Below are positions 1 through 10,946 of a stretch of DNA of 17,344 nt, piece after piece (positions within the stretch are counted from its first letter, which is position 1; each line of letters begins with the position of its first letter). The notes beneath the pieces were generated by a model, which saw nothing but the letters and a program-made list of their open reading frames with translations, had not been told where the DNA came from and made no database searches. Both the position numbers and the translations under genes were made by a program. Source of the DNA: Reyranella sp. (GTDB lineage Bacteria; Pseudomonadota; Alphaproteobacteria; Reyranellales; Reyranellaceae). The stretch lies in assembly GCA_016780605.1 (NCBI GenBank), contig JADHLS010000021.1:1-17344 (forward strand), in the 5' to 3' direction.

Positions 1-35
1 AGATCCTTTCGCGAAACGAGAAGGACCGTCGATGA
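1..35 (+). CDS. 3' end of upstream gene, probably ftsL (partial)
   Basis: Only the last ten codons are visible. The frame starting at base 3 reads ILSRNEKDRR and stops at TGA 33-35. That stop overlaps the ftsI start codon as ATGA, the same 4-base junction used at several other joints in this cluster, which is why I think it is a real gene end rather than chance. In dcw clusters the gene directly before ftsI is usually ftsL, encoding a small bitopic divisome protein. The ten residues are too few to confirm that identity, so the name rests on position only. Confidence 0.4.
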   Translation, partial: ILSRNEKDRR

Positions 36-1897
36 AGCTGTGGCGCAAGCCTGCCTCGCCCGAACCGGCCGCCGCGGCAAACGCGGCGGCCGGCGCGCGT
101 TACGGATCGGCGCAGGAGCGGCTCAAGGGCGATGCCCAGGAGACCGCCCGGCAGCGCCTGGTCGTCACTTCGGCGCTGTTCGCCATGGTGTTCGTGGCCG
201 TCGGCTTGCGCATGGGCTACGTCTCGCTGCTGCGCGACGGCGCGGAGCCGACGCAGCGCGTCGCCGCCCGCGGCGGCTCGATCCAGTCGGAGCGTGCCGA
301 CATCGTCGACCGCAACGGCGCAGTGCTGGCGACATCGATCCCGGTGATGTCAGCCTTCGTCAATCCGCGCCTGCTGCTCGACCCGCAGGATGCGGCCAAA
401 AAGATCGCCTCGGCGCTGCCCGACCTGAAATACGAGGACATCAAGGCCAAGCTCGAAGAGGACAAGACGTTCGTCTGGATCAAGCGCGGCCTCAGCCCGC
501 GCGAGCATGACCGCGTCAACCGGCTCGGCATCCCGGGCCTCGAGTTCCAGGCTGAGGAGCGCCGCATCTATCCGCAGGGCACGGCGGCGGCGCATGTCCT
601 GGGCTATGCCAGCGTCGACAATGCCGGCCTGGCGGGCGTGGAGCGTTACTTCGACCAGCAGCTGCAGAGCGGCGAACCGCTGCAGCTCGCGATCGACCTC
701 CGCCTGCAGCGCCTGGTCGAGCGCGAGATCGCGCGTGCGGCCGAGAAGTTCAAGGCAATCGGCGCCACCGCCATCGTCATGGATGCGACCAACGGCGAGG
801 TTCTCGCCATGGCCTCGCTGCCGACCTACGATCCCAACTCGGCCAAGACCATCACCAACGAGGCGCTGTTCAACCGCGCCACGCTGGGTGTCTACGAGCA
901 GGGCTCGACCTTCAAGATCTTCAATACCGCGATGGCCCTCGACACCGGCAGGGTGACACTGAGCTCGGTGTTCGACGCCACCTCGCCGATCAAGATCGAC
1001 CGCTTCACCATCAACGACGACCATGCCCAGCGCCGGCCGCTGACGGTTCCCGAGCTGTTCAAGTTTTCGTCCAACATTGCTTCGGCCAAGATGGCGGTGG
1101 AGATGGGCACCGACACCCAGCGTGCCTTCTTCGAGAAGATCGGTTTCCTGAAGCCGCTCACCACCCAACTGACCGAGGTGGCGGCGCCGCTCTATCCGCG
1201 GCACTGGATGAAGATCAACACCATGACCATCGCCTTCGGTCACGGCATCTCGGTGACGCCGCTGCACCTGGCGACCGGCGCGTCCGCGGTGATCAATGGC
1301 GGCACGCTCTATTCGCCAAGCCTGGTGAAGCGTAACGCCGCCAGCGATCCAGGCCGGCGCATCATCCAGCAGAAGACCTCGGTGATGATGCGCCAGCTGC
1401 TGCGGCTGAACGCCGTCGAGGGCACCGGCAAGAACGCCGACCTGCCAGGCTACGAGGTCGGCGGCAAGACCGGCACCGCCGAGAAGCCGTCGCGTGGCGG
1501 CTACCGCCAAAAAGCCCTAATCAGCTCGTTCGTTGGCGCCTTCCCGATGAATGATCCGAAGTTCGTCATCCTGGTGTCGCTGGACGAGCCCAAGGGCAAC
1601 GCCGAGACCTATGGCTTTGCCACTGCGGGCTGGGTGGCTGCGCCTTCGGTGAAGATCATCATCGAGGGCATGGCTTCGCTCTACGGTATCCTGCCCGGCG
1701 ATCTCAAGCAGGGCCTCCCGCCCATCGAGATCGCCTCGACCCCAGTCCCCGCGCCGGTGCCGCCGCCGCAATTCGTGCCGGCGAGCGCGCGCCATCGCGG
1801 TCCCCAGGAGCCACGCAAGGCTTTGCCGGTTCGGCCCGGCCCCAATCAGGCCGCGGCCGCACCCCAAACGGGAGTGCGTCGCGTTGCTGCTGAGTGA
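32..1897 (+). CDS. ftsI: Septal peptidoglycan D,D-transpeptidase FtsI (PBP3)
   Basis: FtsI is the class B penicillin-binding protein that cross-links new septal peptidoglycan, working with the FtsW glycosyltransferase at the inner membrane. The 621-residue protein has a cytoplasmic N-terminus, one membrane segment at about residues 43-62, a pedestal domain opening near 80-100 (ending in IVDRNG), and a transpeptidase domain at about 240-545. All three active-site motifs are present: STFK at 292-295 (nucleophile Ser292), SSN at 346-348 and KTG at 479-481. The start ATG has GAGAAGGA upstream at 18-25. After about residue 557 there is a Pro/Ala/Arg-rich tail of some 60 residues that looks disordered and lies beyond the catalytic fold. 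The gene overlaps both neighbours, by 4 bases upstream and 14 bases downstream. Identification is firm; PBP2-type elongation enzymes are less likely given the neighbours. Confidence 0.97.
   Translation: MKLWRKPASPEPAAAANAAAGARYGSAQERLKGDAQETARQRLVVTSALFAMVFVAVGLRMGYVSLLRDGAEPTQRVAARGGSIQSERADIVDRNGAVLATSIPVMSAFVNPRLLLDPQDAAKKIASALPDLKYEDIKAKLEEDKTFVWIKRGLSPREHDRVNRLGIPGLEFQAEERRIYPQGTAAAHVLGYASVDNAGLAGVERYFDQQLQSGEPLQLAIDLRLQRLVEREIARAAEKFKAIGATAIVMDATNGEVLAMASLPTYDPNSAKTITNEALFNRATLGVYEQGSTFKIFNTAMALDTGRVTLSSVFDATSPIKIDRFTINDDHAQRRPLTVPELFKFSSNIASAKMAVEMGTDTQRAFFEKIGFLKPLTTQLTEVAAPLYPRHWMKINTMTIAFGHGISVTPLHLATGASAVINGGTLYSPSLVKRNAASDPGRRIIQQKTSVMMRQLLRLNAVEGTGKNADLPGYEVGGKTGTAEKPSRGGYRQKALISSFVGAFPMNDPKFVILVSLDEPKGNAETYGFATAGWVAAPSVKIIIEGMASLYGILPGDLKQGLPPIEIASTPVPAPVPPPQFVPASARHRGPQEPRKALPVRPGPNQAAAAPQTGVRRVAAE
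1871..1886 (+). promoter_or_regulatory. RBS and TTG start of murE
   Basis: GGGAG at 1870-1874 lies nine bases before a TTG at 1884-1886, inside the last codons of ftsI. The TTG start gives the N-terminus MLLSELM, which resembles the usual MurE beginning (a short hydrophobic stretch followed by a Ser-Glu/Asp-Leu helix). The next in-frame ATG, at 1902, would remove that helix and has a poor Shine-Dalgarno sequence. TTG is therefore preferred, by sequence inspection only. Confidence 0.6.
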
Positions 1898-3371
1898 GCT
1901 CATGCGGGCGAGCGCGGACGCGGCCACCTCCATCCCCGCGCTGCCCCGCGACCCCCTTCTCTCCGGCCTGAGCCTCGACTCCCGCGAGGTCGAGCCTGGC
2001 TTTCTGTTCGCGGCGCTCGCCGGCAATCGCCAGGACGGCGCAAGCTATGTCGCCGATGCCGTCAAGCGCGGCGCGGTCGCGATCCTGGCCGCTCCCGATG
2101 CCGCACTGCCGGCCCTCGATCCTTCGATCGTCGTCATCCGCGACGTCAATCCGCGTCGACGCATCGCCCTGATGGCCGCGGCCTATGCCGGCTTGCAGCC
2201 CACGACCATCGCGGCTGTCACGGGCACCAACGGCAAGTCCTCGACCGTCCATTTCGTGCGCCACATCTGGTCGGCGCTGGGCCTGAAGGCGGCAAGCGTC
2301 GGCACGCTCGGCATTTTCTCGCCGGGCCTGACGCGCGGCGCCGGCCTCACGACGCCCGACCCCGTGCACCTGCATCAGGATCTCGCGGTCCTGGCGCGCC
2401 AGGGCGTGACCCATCTCGCGATCGAGGCGTCGAGCCACGGCCTCGACCAGCACCGCCTCGACGGGCTGAAGCTCTCGGCCGCTTGCTTCACCAACCTGAC
2501 GCACGAGCATCTCGACTATCACGCCTCGATGGATGCCTACTTCATGGCCAAGGCGCGGCTGTTCGACAGCCTGTTGCCGGCCAGTGGCACGGCGGTGATC
2601 AACGCCGACAGCAACCGCGCCGATGCGCTCGCGGCGATCTGCCGAAGCCGTGGCATTCGCTGTTGGACCTACGGCATCAAGGGCCGTGAGTTCCGGCTGC
2701 TGAACGATCAGCCGACGCCGGCGGGCCAACATCTGGCGGTCGAGGTTCTGGGCGAGCTGCACGGCGTGGAGCTGCCGCTGGTCGGGGGCTTCCAGGCGTC
2801 GAATGCGCTCGGCGCCCTTGGGCTCGCCGTCGCCACCGGCGCCGATCCAGCCGGCGCTCTCGAGGCGCTGGGCAGTGTGAGCGGTGCGCCCGGCCGCCTC
2901 CAGCTGGTGGCCCGCCATCGGTCGGGCGCCAATGTCTATGTCGACTACGCCCACAAGCCCGAGGCGCTGGAGACGGTGCTCACGACCTTGCGTCCGTTCG
3001 CCCACGGCCGGCTGATCGTGGTGTTCGGCTGCGGCGGCGATCGTGACCGCGCCAAGCGGCCGGTGATGGGCGAGATCGCCACGCGCCTTGCCGATCTCAC
3101 GCTGGTAACCGACGACAATCCGCGTAGCGAGGAGCCGGAGGCGATCCGCGCCGAGATCGTGCGCGGTATCCCGGCCGATCGGCGCAACTGGATCGAGGTG
3201 CGCGACGGCCGGCATGCCGCCATCGAGCGCGCCATGGCAGCGCTGCGCAGCAAGGACGACCTGTTGCTGATCGCGGGCAAGGGCCATGAGACCGGCCAGA
3301 CCATCAAGGGAGTCACGCATCACTTCGATGACGCCGAGGTGGCGCGCGAATTCGCCGAGGCAGTGTCGTGA
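1884..3371 (+). CDS. murE: UDP-MurNAc-L-Ala-D-Glu:meso-diaminopimelate ligase MurE
   Basis: MurE is the cytoplasmic ATP-dependent ligase that adds the third stem-peptide residue to UDP-MurNAc-L-Ala-D-Glu. The 495-residue protein has the Mur ligase layout: N-terminal substrate domain (about 1-105), central ATPase domain with the P-loop GTNGKSS at 114-120, and C-terminal domain from about 335. Lys223 in the segment YFMAKARLF fits the conserved lysine that is carbamylated in this family. DNPR at 411-414 is the signature for meso-diaminopimelate, as opposed to L-lysine, so the peptidoglycan should be of the DAP type. A KGHE motif lies at 466-469. Its TTG start sits within ftsI (14-base overlap) and its stop overlaps the murF GTG start as GTGA. 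Length is normal for the family. Confidence 0.96.
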   Translation: MLLSELMRASADAATSIPALPRDPLLSGLSLDSREVEPGFLFAALAGNRQDGASYVADAVKRGAVAILAAPDAALPALDPSIVVIRDVNPRRRIALMAAAYAGLQPTTIAAVTGTNGKSSTVHFVRHIWSALGLKAASVGTLGIFSPGLTRGAGLTTPDPVHLHQDLAVLARQGVTHLAIEASSHGLDQHRLDGLKLSAACFTNLTHEHLDYHASMDAYFMAKARLFDSLLPASGTAVINADSNRADALAAICRSRGIRCWTYGIKGREFRLLNDQPTPAGQHLAVEVLGELHGVELPLVGGFQASNALGALGLAVATGADPAGALEALGSVSGAPGRLQLVARHRSGANVYVDYAHKPEALETVLTTLRPFAHGRLIVVFGCGGDRDRAKRPVMGEIATRLADLTLVTDDNPRSEEPEAIRAEIVRGIPADRRNWIEVRDGRHAAIERAMAALRSKDDLLLIAGKGHETGQTIKGVTHHFDDAEVAREFAEAVS

Positions 3372-4771
3372 GCCCGCTCTGGACCTCCGACGAGGTGGCC
3401 GAAGCGGTGGGTGCGACCGTCGGCACGCCGTTCGTCGCCAACGGCGTCACCTTCAACAGTCGCGATGTCGCGAAGGGCGACCTTTTCTTTGCTCTGGCCG
3501 GCGAGACCACCGACGGCCACGGTTTCGTGGCCGACGCCATGCGGCGCGGTGCGGCCGCCGCCGTCGTGTCGCGCGATGTCGAGAGCGCGGGCGGCACGCT
3601 GATCCGGGTGCCTGACACGATGAAGGCGCTGGTCGATCTCGGCCGCGCCGCACGCCGCCGCAGCCCCGCCCGTATCGCCAGCGTCACCGGTTCGGTTGGC
3701 AAGACCAGCACCAAGGACGCGTTGCGCGCCATGCTGTCGGCCCAGGCGCCGACGTCGGCCAGTGCCGCCTCCTTCAACAACCATGTCGGCGTGCCGATCA
3801 GCCTCGCCCGCCTGCCGCGCGAGGCGCGCTACGGCGTGTTCGAGATCGGCATGAACCACCCCGGCGAGATCGAGCCTCTCGCCCGCCAGGTCGAGACCCA
3901 TGTCGGGGTCATCACCAATGTCGGTCCGGCCCACATCGGCTACATGGGCTCGGAAGAGGCCGTCGCCGACGAGAAGGCCTGTCTGTTCGCCGGTGCGGCC
4001 ATTGGTGCAGTCGCCGTGCTCAATCGCGACAGCCGGCACTTCGCGCGGCTCGTCGAGCATGCCCGCCGTTTCGGCATTTCGCGCATCGTCGGCTTCGGTC
4101 GCGACGAGGCCGCGGACGTCAGGCTTGTCTCCTGCGACCTGCAGGATTCGGGCAGCGACGTTGTCGCCTTGATCCATGGGCAGCGCATCGAGTATCGGCT
4201 GGGGGCGCCGGGCGAGCACTGGGCGCTGAACAGCGTCGCGGCGCTGGCGGTGGTCGAGGCGCTGGGCGCGGATGTCGGGCAGGCGGCGGCGACGCTGAAC
4301 GGCGTGACGGCGTCACCCGGTCGTGGCGCACGACGCATGCTGAAGTTCGGCGACGGTACCGTCGAGCTGCTGGACGAGAGCTACAACGCCAACCCGATGT
4401 CGGTTCGCGCCATGCTCGCCGTCTTTGCGCGCACCGAGCCGGCCAAGGGCGGACGCCGGCTGCTGGCGCTGGGCGACATGCGCGAGCTGGGCGAGGGCGC
4501 CGATGCATACCACGCCGGGCTCGCCGATGCGGTGGCGGCCAGCGGGGCCACGCAGGTTTTCCTGTGCGGCCCCCACATGAAGGCGCTGTGGGACAAGCTC
4601 GCGCCGGCGCAGCGCGGCGTGCATCGCCCGGATTCGGCGGCACTCGCCAGTGAAGTGGCATCGGCGTTGAAGGCAGGAGATGTGATCGCGGTGAAAGGTT
4701 CGCTGGGCTCAAGAATGAAGAATATCGTCGACGCCATCCTGGCGGCCAGCGGCGGCGAGGCGGGTCGCTAG
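3368..4771 (+). CDS. murF: UDP-MurNAc-tripeptide:D-Ala-D-Ala ligase MurF
   Basis: MurF attaches the D-Ala-D-Ala dipeptide made by Ddl to the UDP-MurNAc tripeptide, finishing the cytoplasmic pentapeptide precursor. The 467-residue product shows an N-terminal domain (about 1-100, with the segment FNSRDVAKGDLFFAL typical of MurE/MurF), the ATP-binding loop GSVGKTST at 108-115, the ATPase-domain segment EIGMNHPGEIE at 159-169, and DESYNANP at 336-343 in the C-terminal domain, a common MurF signature. KGSLGSRM at 443-450 near the end is also characteristic. It starts at a GTG overlapping the murE stop by four bases. Its TAG stop is followed immediately by the mraY ATG with no spacer. No missing key residue was seen. 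Confidence 0.96.
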   Translation: MSPLWTSDEVAEAVGATVGTPFVANGVTFNSRDVAKGDLFFALAGETTDGHGFVADAMRRGAAAAVVSRDVESAGGTLIRVPDTMKALVDLGRAARRRSPARIASVTGSVGKTSTKDALRAMLSAQAPTSASAASFNNHVGVPISLARLPREARYGVFEIGMNHPGEIEPLARQVETHVGVITNVGPAHIGYMGSEEAVADEKACLFAGAAIGAVAVLNRDSRHFARLVEHARRFGISRIVGFGRDEAADVRLVSCDLQDSGSDVVALIHGQRIEYRLGAPGEHWALNSVAALAVVEALGADVGQAAATLNGVTASPGRGARRMLKFGDGTVELLDESYNANPMSVRAMLAVFARTEPAKGGRRLLALGDMRELGEGADAYHAGLADAVAASGATQVFLCGPHMKALWDKLAPAQRGVHRPDSAALASEVASALKAGDVIAVKGSLGSRMKNIVDAILAASGGEAGR

Positions 4772-5857
4772 ATGTTCTATTTCCTCTATCCGCTGGCGGA
4801 CGTCTTCGGCCCGTTGAACCTCTTCCGTTATTTGACGTTCCGGTCGATTGCGGCGTTCCTGACGGCGCTCGTGTTGAGCTTCCTGATCGGCGGCGGGTTG
4901 ATCCGCTGGCTGCGCAGCAAGCAGGCTCAGGGCCAGCCGATCCGCGACGACGGGCCCGCCACGCATCTCTCCAAGAAGGGCACGCCCACCATGGGCGGGC
5001 TGCTGATCCTGATCACGCTCACGATTGCGACGCTGCTGTGGGCCGATCTCAGGAACCGTTATGTCTGGATCGTGCTCGGCGTCACGCTGGCCTTCGGCGC
5101 GGTCGGCTTCTGGGACGACTACCTCAAGGTCACCAAGAAGAATCCCAAGGGCGTGCCCGGCAAGGTGAAGCTCGCAATCTCGGTCGTGGTGGCGGGCCTT
5201 GCCGCCTATCTGATCGCCCAGGCCTCACCGTCCTCGCTGCGTTACATGATGGCGCTGCCGTTCCTGAAGGACGTGCTGCTGCCGCTGGGCCTGATCGGCT
5301 TCCTCGTCTTTTCCATCGTGGTGATGGTCGGCGCCTCCAATGCCGTCAACCTCACGGACGGGCTCGATGGGCTGGCAATCGGTCCGGTGATCATGGCCTC
5401 GGCGGTGTTCGGCCTGATCGCCTACGTCGTTGGCAATACCATCCTCACCAACTACCTCTACCTGCACCACGTGCCGCGCTCGGGCGAGCTCGCCGTCCTG
5501 CTGGCGGCCCTGATCGGCGCGGGGCTGGGGTTCCTGTGGTTCAACGCGCCGCCCGCCATGGTCTTCATGGGCGACACCGGCTCGCTCGCCATCGGCGGCG
5601 CCCTGGGCGCCGTGGCCGTGGTCACCAAGCACGAGATCGTGCTCGCGATCGTCGGCGGCCTGTTCGTGCTCGAGACGGTATCGGTGATCGTTCAGGTCCT
5701 GTCCTACAAGTGGACCGGCCGCCGGGTGTTCCGCATGGCGCCGCTGCACCATCATTTCGAGCAGAAGGGCTGGGCCGAGCCCACCATCGTCTTCCGCTTC
5801 TGGATCATCGCCGCCATCCTGGCGATGGCCGGCCTTGCCACCTTGAAGCTGAGGTGA
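4772..5857 (+). CDS. mraY: Phospho-MurNAc-pentapeptide translocase MraY
   Basis: MraY is the integral membrane enzyme that transfers phospho-MurNAc-pentapeptide from UDP to undecaprenyl phosphate, giving lipid I. The 361-residue sequence is strongly hydrophobic, with about ten membrane segments spread along its length, as expected. The family motifs appear in order: [18 protein letters not shown] at 59-76, FWDDYLK at 113-119 (the Asp pair at 115-116), NLTDGLDG at 193-200, FMGDTGSLA at 265-273, and the HHH loop at 326-328 followed by FEQKGW. These are the Mg- and substrate-binding elements of the family. The start ATG abuts the murF stop, and murD begins four bases after its own stop. Length matches the usual 360 residues. 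Confidence 0.97.
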   Translation: MFYFLYPLADVFGPLNLFRYLTFRSIAAFLTALVLSFLIGGGLIRWLRSKQAQGQPIRDDGPATHLSKKGTPTMGGLLILITLTIATLLWADLRNRYVWIVLGVTLAFGAVGFWDDYLKVTKKNPKGVPGKVKLAISVVVAGLAAYLIAQASPSSLRYMMALPFLKDVLLPLGLIGFLVFSIVVMVGASNAVNLTDGLDGLAIGPVIMASAVFGLIAYVVGNTILTNYLYLHHVPRSGELAVLLAALIGAGLGFLWFNAPPAMVFMGDTGSLAIGGALGAVAVVTKHEIVLAIVGGLFVLETVSVIVQVLSYKWTGRRVFRMAPLHHHFEQKGWAEPTIVFRFWIIAAILAMAGLATLKLR

Positions 5858-5861
5858 GCGG

Positions 5862-7246
5862 ATGATCGATCTCGGCATCCTCCAGGGTTCGACGTTCGTG
5901 GTGCTGGGGCTGGCGCGCTCCGGCCTCGCGACCGCGCGCGCCCTTAAGGCGGCCGGCATCGACTGCGTCGCCTGGGATGACAACGTCGTGTCGCGCGAGG
6001 CCGCCGTGAAGGCCGGCCTCAGCGTCGCCGATCCGAGCGGCATCGACTGGTCGCGCATCACCGCCCTGATCATCAGCCCGGGCATCCCCAGCACCTTCCC
6101 CAAGCCGCATCCGGTGGCCGCCGCGGCGCGCGCCGCCGGCAAGAAGATCATCTGCGACGTCGAGCTGCTGGCCCGCGCGCAAGCCGCCGCGTGCTTCGTC
6201 GCCATCACCGGCACCAACGGCAAGTCGACCACCACGGCGCTGATCGGCCATATCCTCACAGAAGCCGGCGTGCGCTGCGAGGTCGGCGGCAATATCGGCC
6301 GCGGCGCGCTCGACCTCGCGCCGCTGGGTGAGGACGGCTTGTACGTGCTGGAGCTGTCGTCCTATCAGCTGGAACTGCTCGAGACCTTCCGCGCCAACGT
6401 CGCGATCTGGCTCAACATCACGCCCGACCATATCGACCGCCACGGCGATCTCGCGGGCTACGTCGCTGCCAAGGAGAACATCTTCGCCCGTCAGAAGCCC
6501 GGCGACTGCGCGGTGATCGGCATCGACGATCAGCCCTCGCGCGCTGTCTACGACAAGATCAAGGGCCGCCAGGGCATCGCGGCGATCCCGCTCCGGTTAG
6601 AGGCGCCGATCGAAGGCGGCGTGTCGTTTCGCGCCGGCATGCTGGTCGATGCCGACGGCTACACCGTCGATTTCTCGGACGTGCCGACCTTGCCGGGCGA
6701 TCACAACGCGCAAAACGCGGCTTGCGCCTGGGCGGCCTGCCGCTGGCTCGACGTGCCGCGCGAGAAGATCGTGGCCGGCCTTCGGACCTATCCCGGCCTG
6801 CCGCATCGGCAGGAACGCGTCGCGTCGGTAGGCCGCGTCGTCTACATCAACGACAGCAAGGCGACCAACGCCGACGCCACGGCGCGCGCGCTATCGTCGT
6901 ATCGCGACATCTACTGGATCCTCGGCGGCCAGGCGAAGGAGGGCGGCGTGGCGCCGCTCGCGCCTTGGTTCGATCGAATCCGCCATGCCTTCCTGATCGG
7001 CGAGGCGACGGAGCTCTTCGCCGGCCAGCTCGAGGGCAAGATCTCCTACAGCCGCTGTGGCGACCTGCAGTCCGCGCTCGATGCCGCGCATCAGCGCGCC
7101 CAGCGCGAAGCGACAGGCCAGGCGGTGGTGCTGCTGTCGCCGGCCTGCGCCTCGTGGGACCAGTGGAAGAGCTATGAGCATCGTGGCGATGCGTTCCGCG
7201 CCATGGCGCGCGCCCTGCCGGGGGCGCAGATCTTGGGGAGAGCAGC

Positions 7247-7250
<4 letters not shown>
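5862..7250 (+). CDS. murD: UDP-MurNAc-L-Ala:D-glutamate ligase MurD
   Basis: MurD adds D-glutamate to UDP-MurNAc-L-Ala in the cytoplasm, using ATP. The 462-residue protein starts with a Rossmann-like UDP-binding domain (VVLGLARSGLATA at 13-25, the typical MurD opening), followed by the P-loop GTNGKST at 117-123, the ELSSYQLE segment at 164-171, and LNITPDHIDRH at 184-194. NDSKATNADAT at 330-340 and SPACASWDQW at 426-435 are C-terminal MurD signatures. GAGGTGAG at 5851-5858, overlapping the mraY stop, can serve as its ribosome binding site for the ATG at 5862. The stop overlaps the ftsW start as GTGA. The identification is secure because MurD is easily told from MurC, MurE and MurF by the ELSSYQLE and SPACAS blocks. 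Confidence 0.96.
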
Positions 7251-8373
<1,123 letters not shown>

Positions 8374-8374
<1 letters not shown>

Positions 8375-9471
8375 TGACGCTGCGCCCCGTCGTCCTCGCG
8401 ACCGGCGGCACCGGCGGGCACGTGTTCCCCGCCGAGGCGCTGGCCGGCGAGCTCGAGGCGCGCGGCGTGCCGTTCACGCTGGTCACCGATTCGCGTGGCC
8501 GCCAATGGCAGGGCGCGTTGGCCCATCGGCCGATCCATTACATCCATTCGGCCAGCCCCAGCGGCTCGCTGGGCCAGAGGCTCAAGGCGATGCTGTCGCT
8601 GGGTCTCGGCTTGTTCGATGCCTGGTGGGCGCTCGGCCGAATCGGCCCGTCGGCCGTCGTCGGCTTCGGCGGCTATGCCTCGGTGCCGACCATGGTCGCG
8701 GCCCGCCTGCGCCGGCTGCCCGCGATGCTGCACGAGCAGAACGCCGTGCTGGGCCGTGCCAACCGCATGGTCCAGCGCGGTGCCATGCGTATCGCCACGT
8801 CCTTCGACCATACGCGCTTCATCGCCGATGGCGACCAGCGCACGCGCATCGTCGGCAATCCGGTGCGCGAGCAGGTGCGGGCGCTGCGCAATCTGCCGTA
8901 CCACGCGCCGGGCGAGGGCAGGGTGATCGACCTCGTCGTGTTCGGCGGCAGCCAGGGCGCCACCTCCTTCAGCCAGGTCGTGCCCGAGGCCATCCTGTCG
9001 CTGCCGCAGGCGCTGCGCAGCCGCCTGCGCCTGGTCCAGCAATGCCGGCCGGAAGACTTCGACAAGGTGCGCCAGCGCTACACGCGCGGCGGCACCGTGG
9101 TCGAGTTGGCGCCGTTCTTCGCCGACCTGCCGCAGCGGTTGGCCTCGGCCCATCTGGTGATCGGCCGCGCCGGCGCCTCGACGGTGGCCGAACTCGCCAC
9201 CATCGGTCGGCCGTCGATCCTCGTGCCTTATCCCTACGCCGCCGACGATCACCAGACGGCGAACGCCCGCGCCTTCGAGAAGGCCGGCGCCTGCATCGTT
9301 ATCCCGCATGCCGAATTCACGGCGGCGACGCTGGCCGGTCATCTCTCCGGCCTGTTCGAGAAACCGCAGCGGCTGGCCGACATGGCCGCCGCCGCCCACG
9401 CCGCCGGCCGGCCCGACGCCGCCGCCCGGCTCGCCGACCTGGTCGGCGAAATGACAGGAGTTGCCGCATGA
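8374..9471 (+). CDS. murG: Lipid II synthase MurG (UDP-GlcNAc transferase)
   Basis: MurG is the peripheral inner-membrane GT-B glycosyltransferase that adds GlcNAc to lipid I, making lipid II. The 365-residue product has the glycine-rich loop [10 protein letters not shown] at 11-20, GFGGYASVP at 97-105, HEQN at 120-123 and GNPVR at 161-165 in the N-terminal half. The C-terminal half carries GGSQGA at 191-196, [11 protein letters not shown] at 264-274 and the nucleotide-sugar site [14 protein letters not shown] at 285-298. I chose ATG 8374 because it gives the usual short N-terminus before the first glycine loop and has GGGAGG at 8361-8366. An in-frame GTG directly before it (8371) is a possible alternative. 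The frame stays open far upstream through ftsW, but that stretch is a composition artefact. The junction with ftsW is TGATG, a one-base overlap. Confidence 0.96.
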
Positions 9472-10946
9472 GGGCCTTGCCGCTCGATCTTGGAATGATC
9501 CACTTCGTTGGCATCGGCGGCATCGGCATGTCCGGCATCGCCGAGGTGCTGCACAATCTCGGCTACAAGGTGCAGGGCAGCGACGTCGCCGAGGGCGCCA
9601 ACACCCGCCGCCTCGCCGATCTCGGCATCAAGGTCTCGATCGGCCACCGCGCCGACAATCTCGGCAGCGCCCAGGTCGTGGTCGTGTCGAGCGCGGTCAA
9701 GAAGGACAATCCCGAGGTGCTGGCGGCCCGCGCGCGCCTGCTGCCGGTCGTGCGCCGCGCCGAGATGCTGGGCGAGCTGATGCGCCTCAAATGGTCGGTC
9801 GCGGTCGGCGGCACGCACGGCAAGACCACCACCACCTCGATGGTCGCGGCCATGCTCGACGCTGGCGGGCTCGATCCCACGGTGATCAACGGCGGCATCA
9901 TCAACGCCTATGGCACCAACGCCCGGCTGGGCGGCGGCGACTGGATGGTGGTGGAATCCGACGAGTCGGACGGCTCCTTCCTGCGCCTGCCGGCGGTGAT
10001 CGCCATCGTCACCAACGTCGATCCCGAGCATCTCGACCATTACGGCACGTTCGACGCGCTGCGCGACGCCTTCGTGCGCTTCGTCGAGAACATCCCCTTC
10101 TACGGCTTTGCCGTACTGTGCTCCGACCATCCCGAGGTGCAGGCGCTGATCCCGCGCATCCTCGACCGGCGCATCGTCACCTACGGCATCGGCGCCAATG
10201 CCGACGTCCGCGCCATCAACCTCCGGCTCGACCGCGGCGGCGCCGACTTCGACGTGATGGTCACCAACCGCGCCACCAACGAGTCGCGCACCATCGTCGA
10301 TATCCGCCTGCCGATGTTCGGCCAGCACAATGTGCAGAACGCGCTGGCCGCCATCGCCGTGGCGCAGGAGATGGGCCTCAGCGACGACACGATCCGTCGC
10401 GCGCTCGGCTCCTTCGCCGGCGTCAAGCGGCGCTTCACCAAGACCGGCGAGGCGCACGGCATCACCGTGATCGACGATTACGGTCACCATCCAGTGGAGA
10501 TTGCCGCCGTGCTGCGCGCCGCGCGCCAGGCTTATGGCGGTTCGGGCCGCGTCATCGCCGTCATGCAGCCGCATCGCTACACGCGGCTGTCGTCGCTCAA
10601 GAACGAGTTCGCGACCTGCTTTGCCGATGCCGATGCCGTGGTGATCGCCGACGTCTATGCCGCGGGCGAGACGCCGATCGAGGGCGTCAACCGAGACATG
10701 CTGGTCAACATGGTGCGGCGCACCAGCAACCACGAAGTCGTGGCGCTGGGCGGACCGGGCGACCTGCCGGGCCTGATCTGGCAGATGGCGCGGCCGGGCG
10801 ATGTCGTGGTCTGCCTGGGCGCTGGCAACATCACGGCCTGGGCGCATGCGCTGCCGGGCCAGCTGCAGCAGATCGCATCGGAGCAGGCGGGCCTTCGTAC
10901 CATCGCCAATGATCCGGGCCCCTCCAGCAGCGGAACGGCCGCATGA
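9468..10946 (+). CDS. murC: UDP-MurNAc:L-alanine ligase MurC
   Basis: MurC adds the first stem-peptide residue, L-alanine, to UDP-MurNAc in the cytoplasm. The 492-residue protein opens with [12 protein letters not shown] at 12-23, the typical MurC Rossmann loop, then [11 protein letters not shown] at 74-84, the P-loop GTHGKTTT at 115-122 (GTHGK distinguishes MurC from the GTNGK of MurD/MurE), ESDESDGSF at 163-171, [11 protein letters not shown] at 183-193, [10 protein letters not shown] at 336-345 and GAGNIT at 451-456. ATG 9468 overlaps the murG stop as ATGA and has AGGAG at 9456-9460; upstream in-frame codons belong to a non-coding open frame inside murG. The last 25 or so residues are low in conservation-like features and probably form a flexible tail. 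Confidence 0.96.
   Translation: MRALPLDLGMIHFVGIGGIGMSGIAEVLHNLGYKVQGSDVAEGANTRRLADLGIKVSIGHRADNLGSAQVVVVSSAVKKDNPEVLAARARLLPVVRRAEMLGELMRLKWSVAVGGTHGKTTTTSMVAAMLDAGGLDPTVINGGIINAYGTNARLGGGDWMVVESDESDGSFLRLPAVIAIVTNVDPEHLDHYGTFDALRDAFVRFVENIPFYGFAVLCSDHPEVQALIPRILDRRIVTYGIGANADVRAINLRLDRGGADFDVMVTNRATNESRTIVDIRLPMFGQHNVQNALAAIAVAQEMGLSDDTIRRALGSFAGVKRRFTKTGEAHGITVIDDYGHHPVEIAAVLRAARQAYGGSGRVIAVMQPHRYTRLSSLKNEFATCFADADAVVIADVYAAGETPIEGVNRDMLVNMVRRTSNHEVVALGGPGDLPGLIWQMARPGDVVVCLGAGNITAWAHALPGQLQQIASEQAGLRTIANDPGPSSSGTAA

Noticed and set aside
1704..3323. A 539-codon open frame on the - strand opposite murE.
   Set aside because: Composition shadow of a high-GC gene; no family resemblance and it would conflict with a secure MurE.
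8505..9467. Open frame upstream of and continuous with murC, which would give an 813-residue fusion.
   Set aside because: It lies out of frame within murG and has Arg/Ala-rich nonsense composition; the MurC Rossmann loop starts just after ATG 9468.
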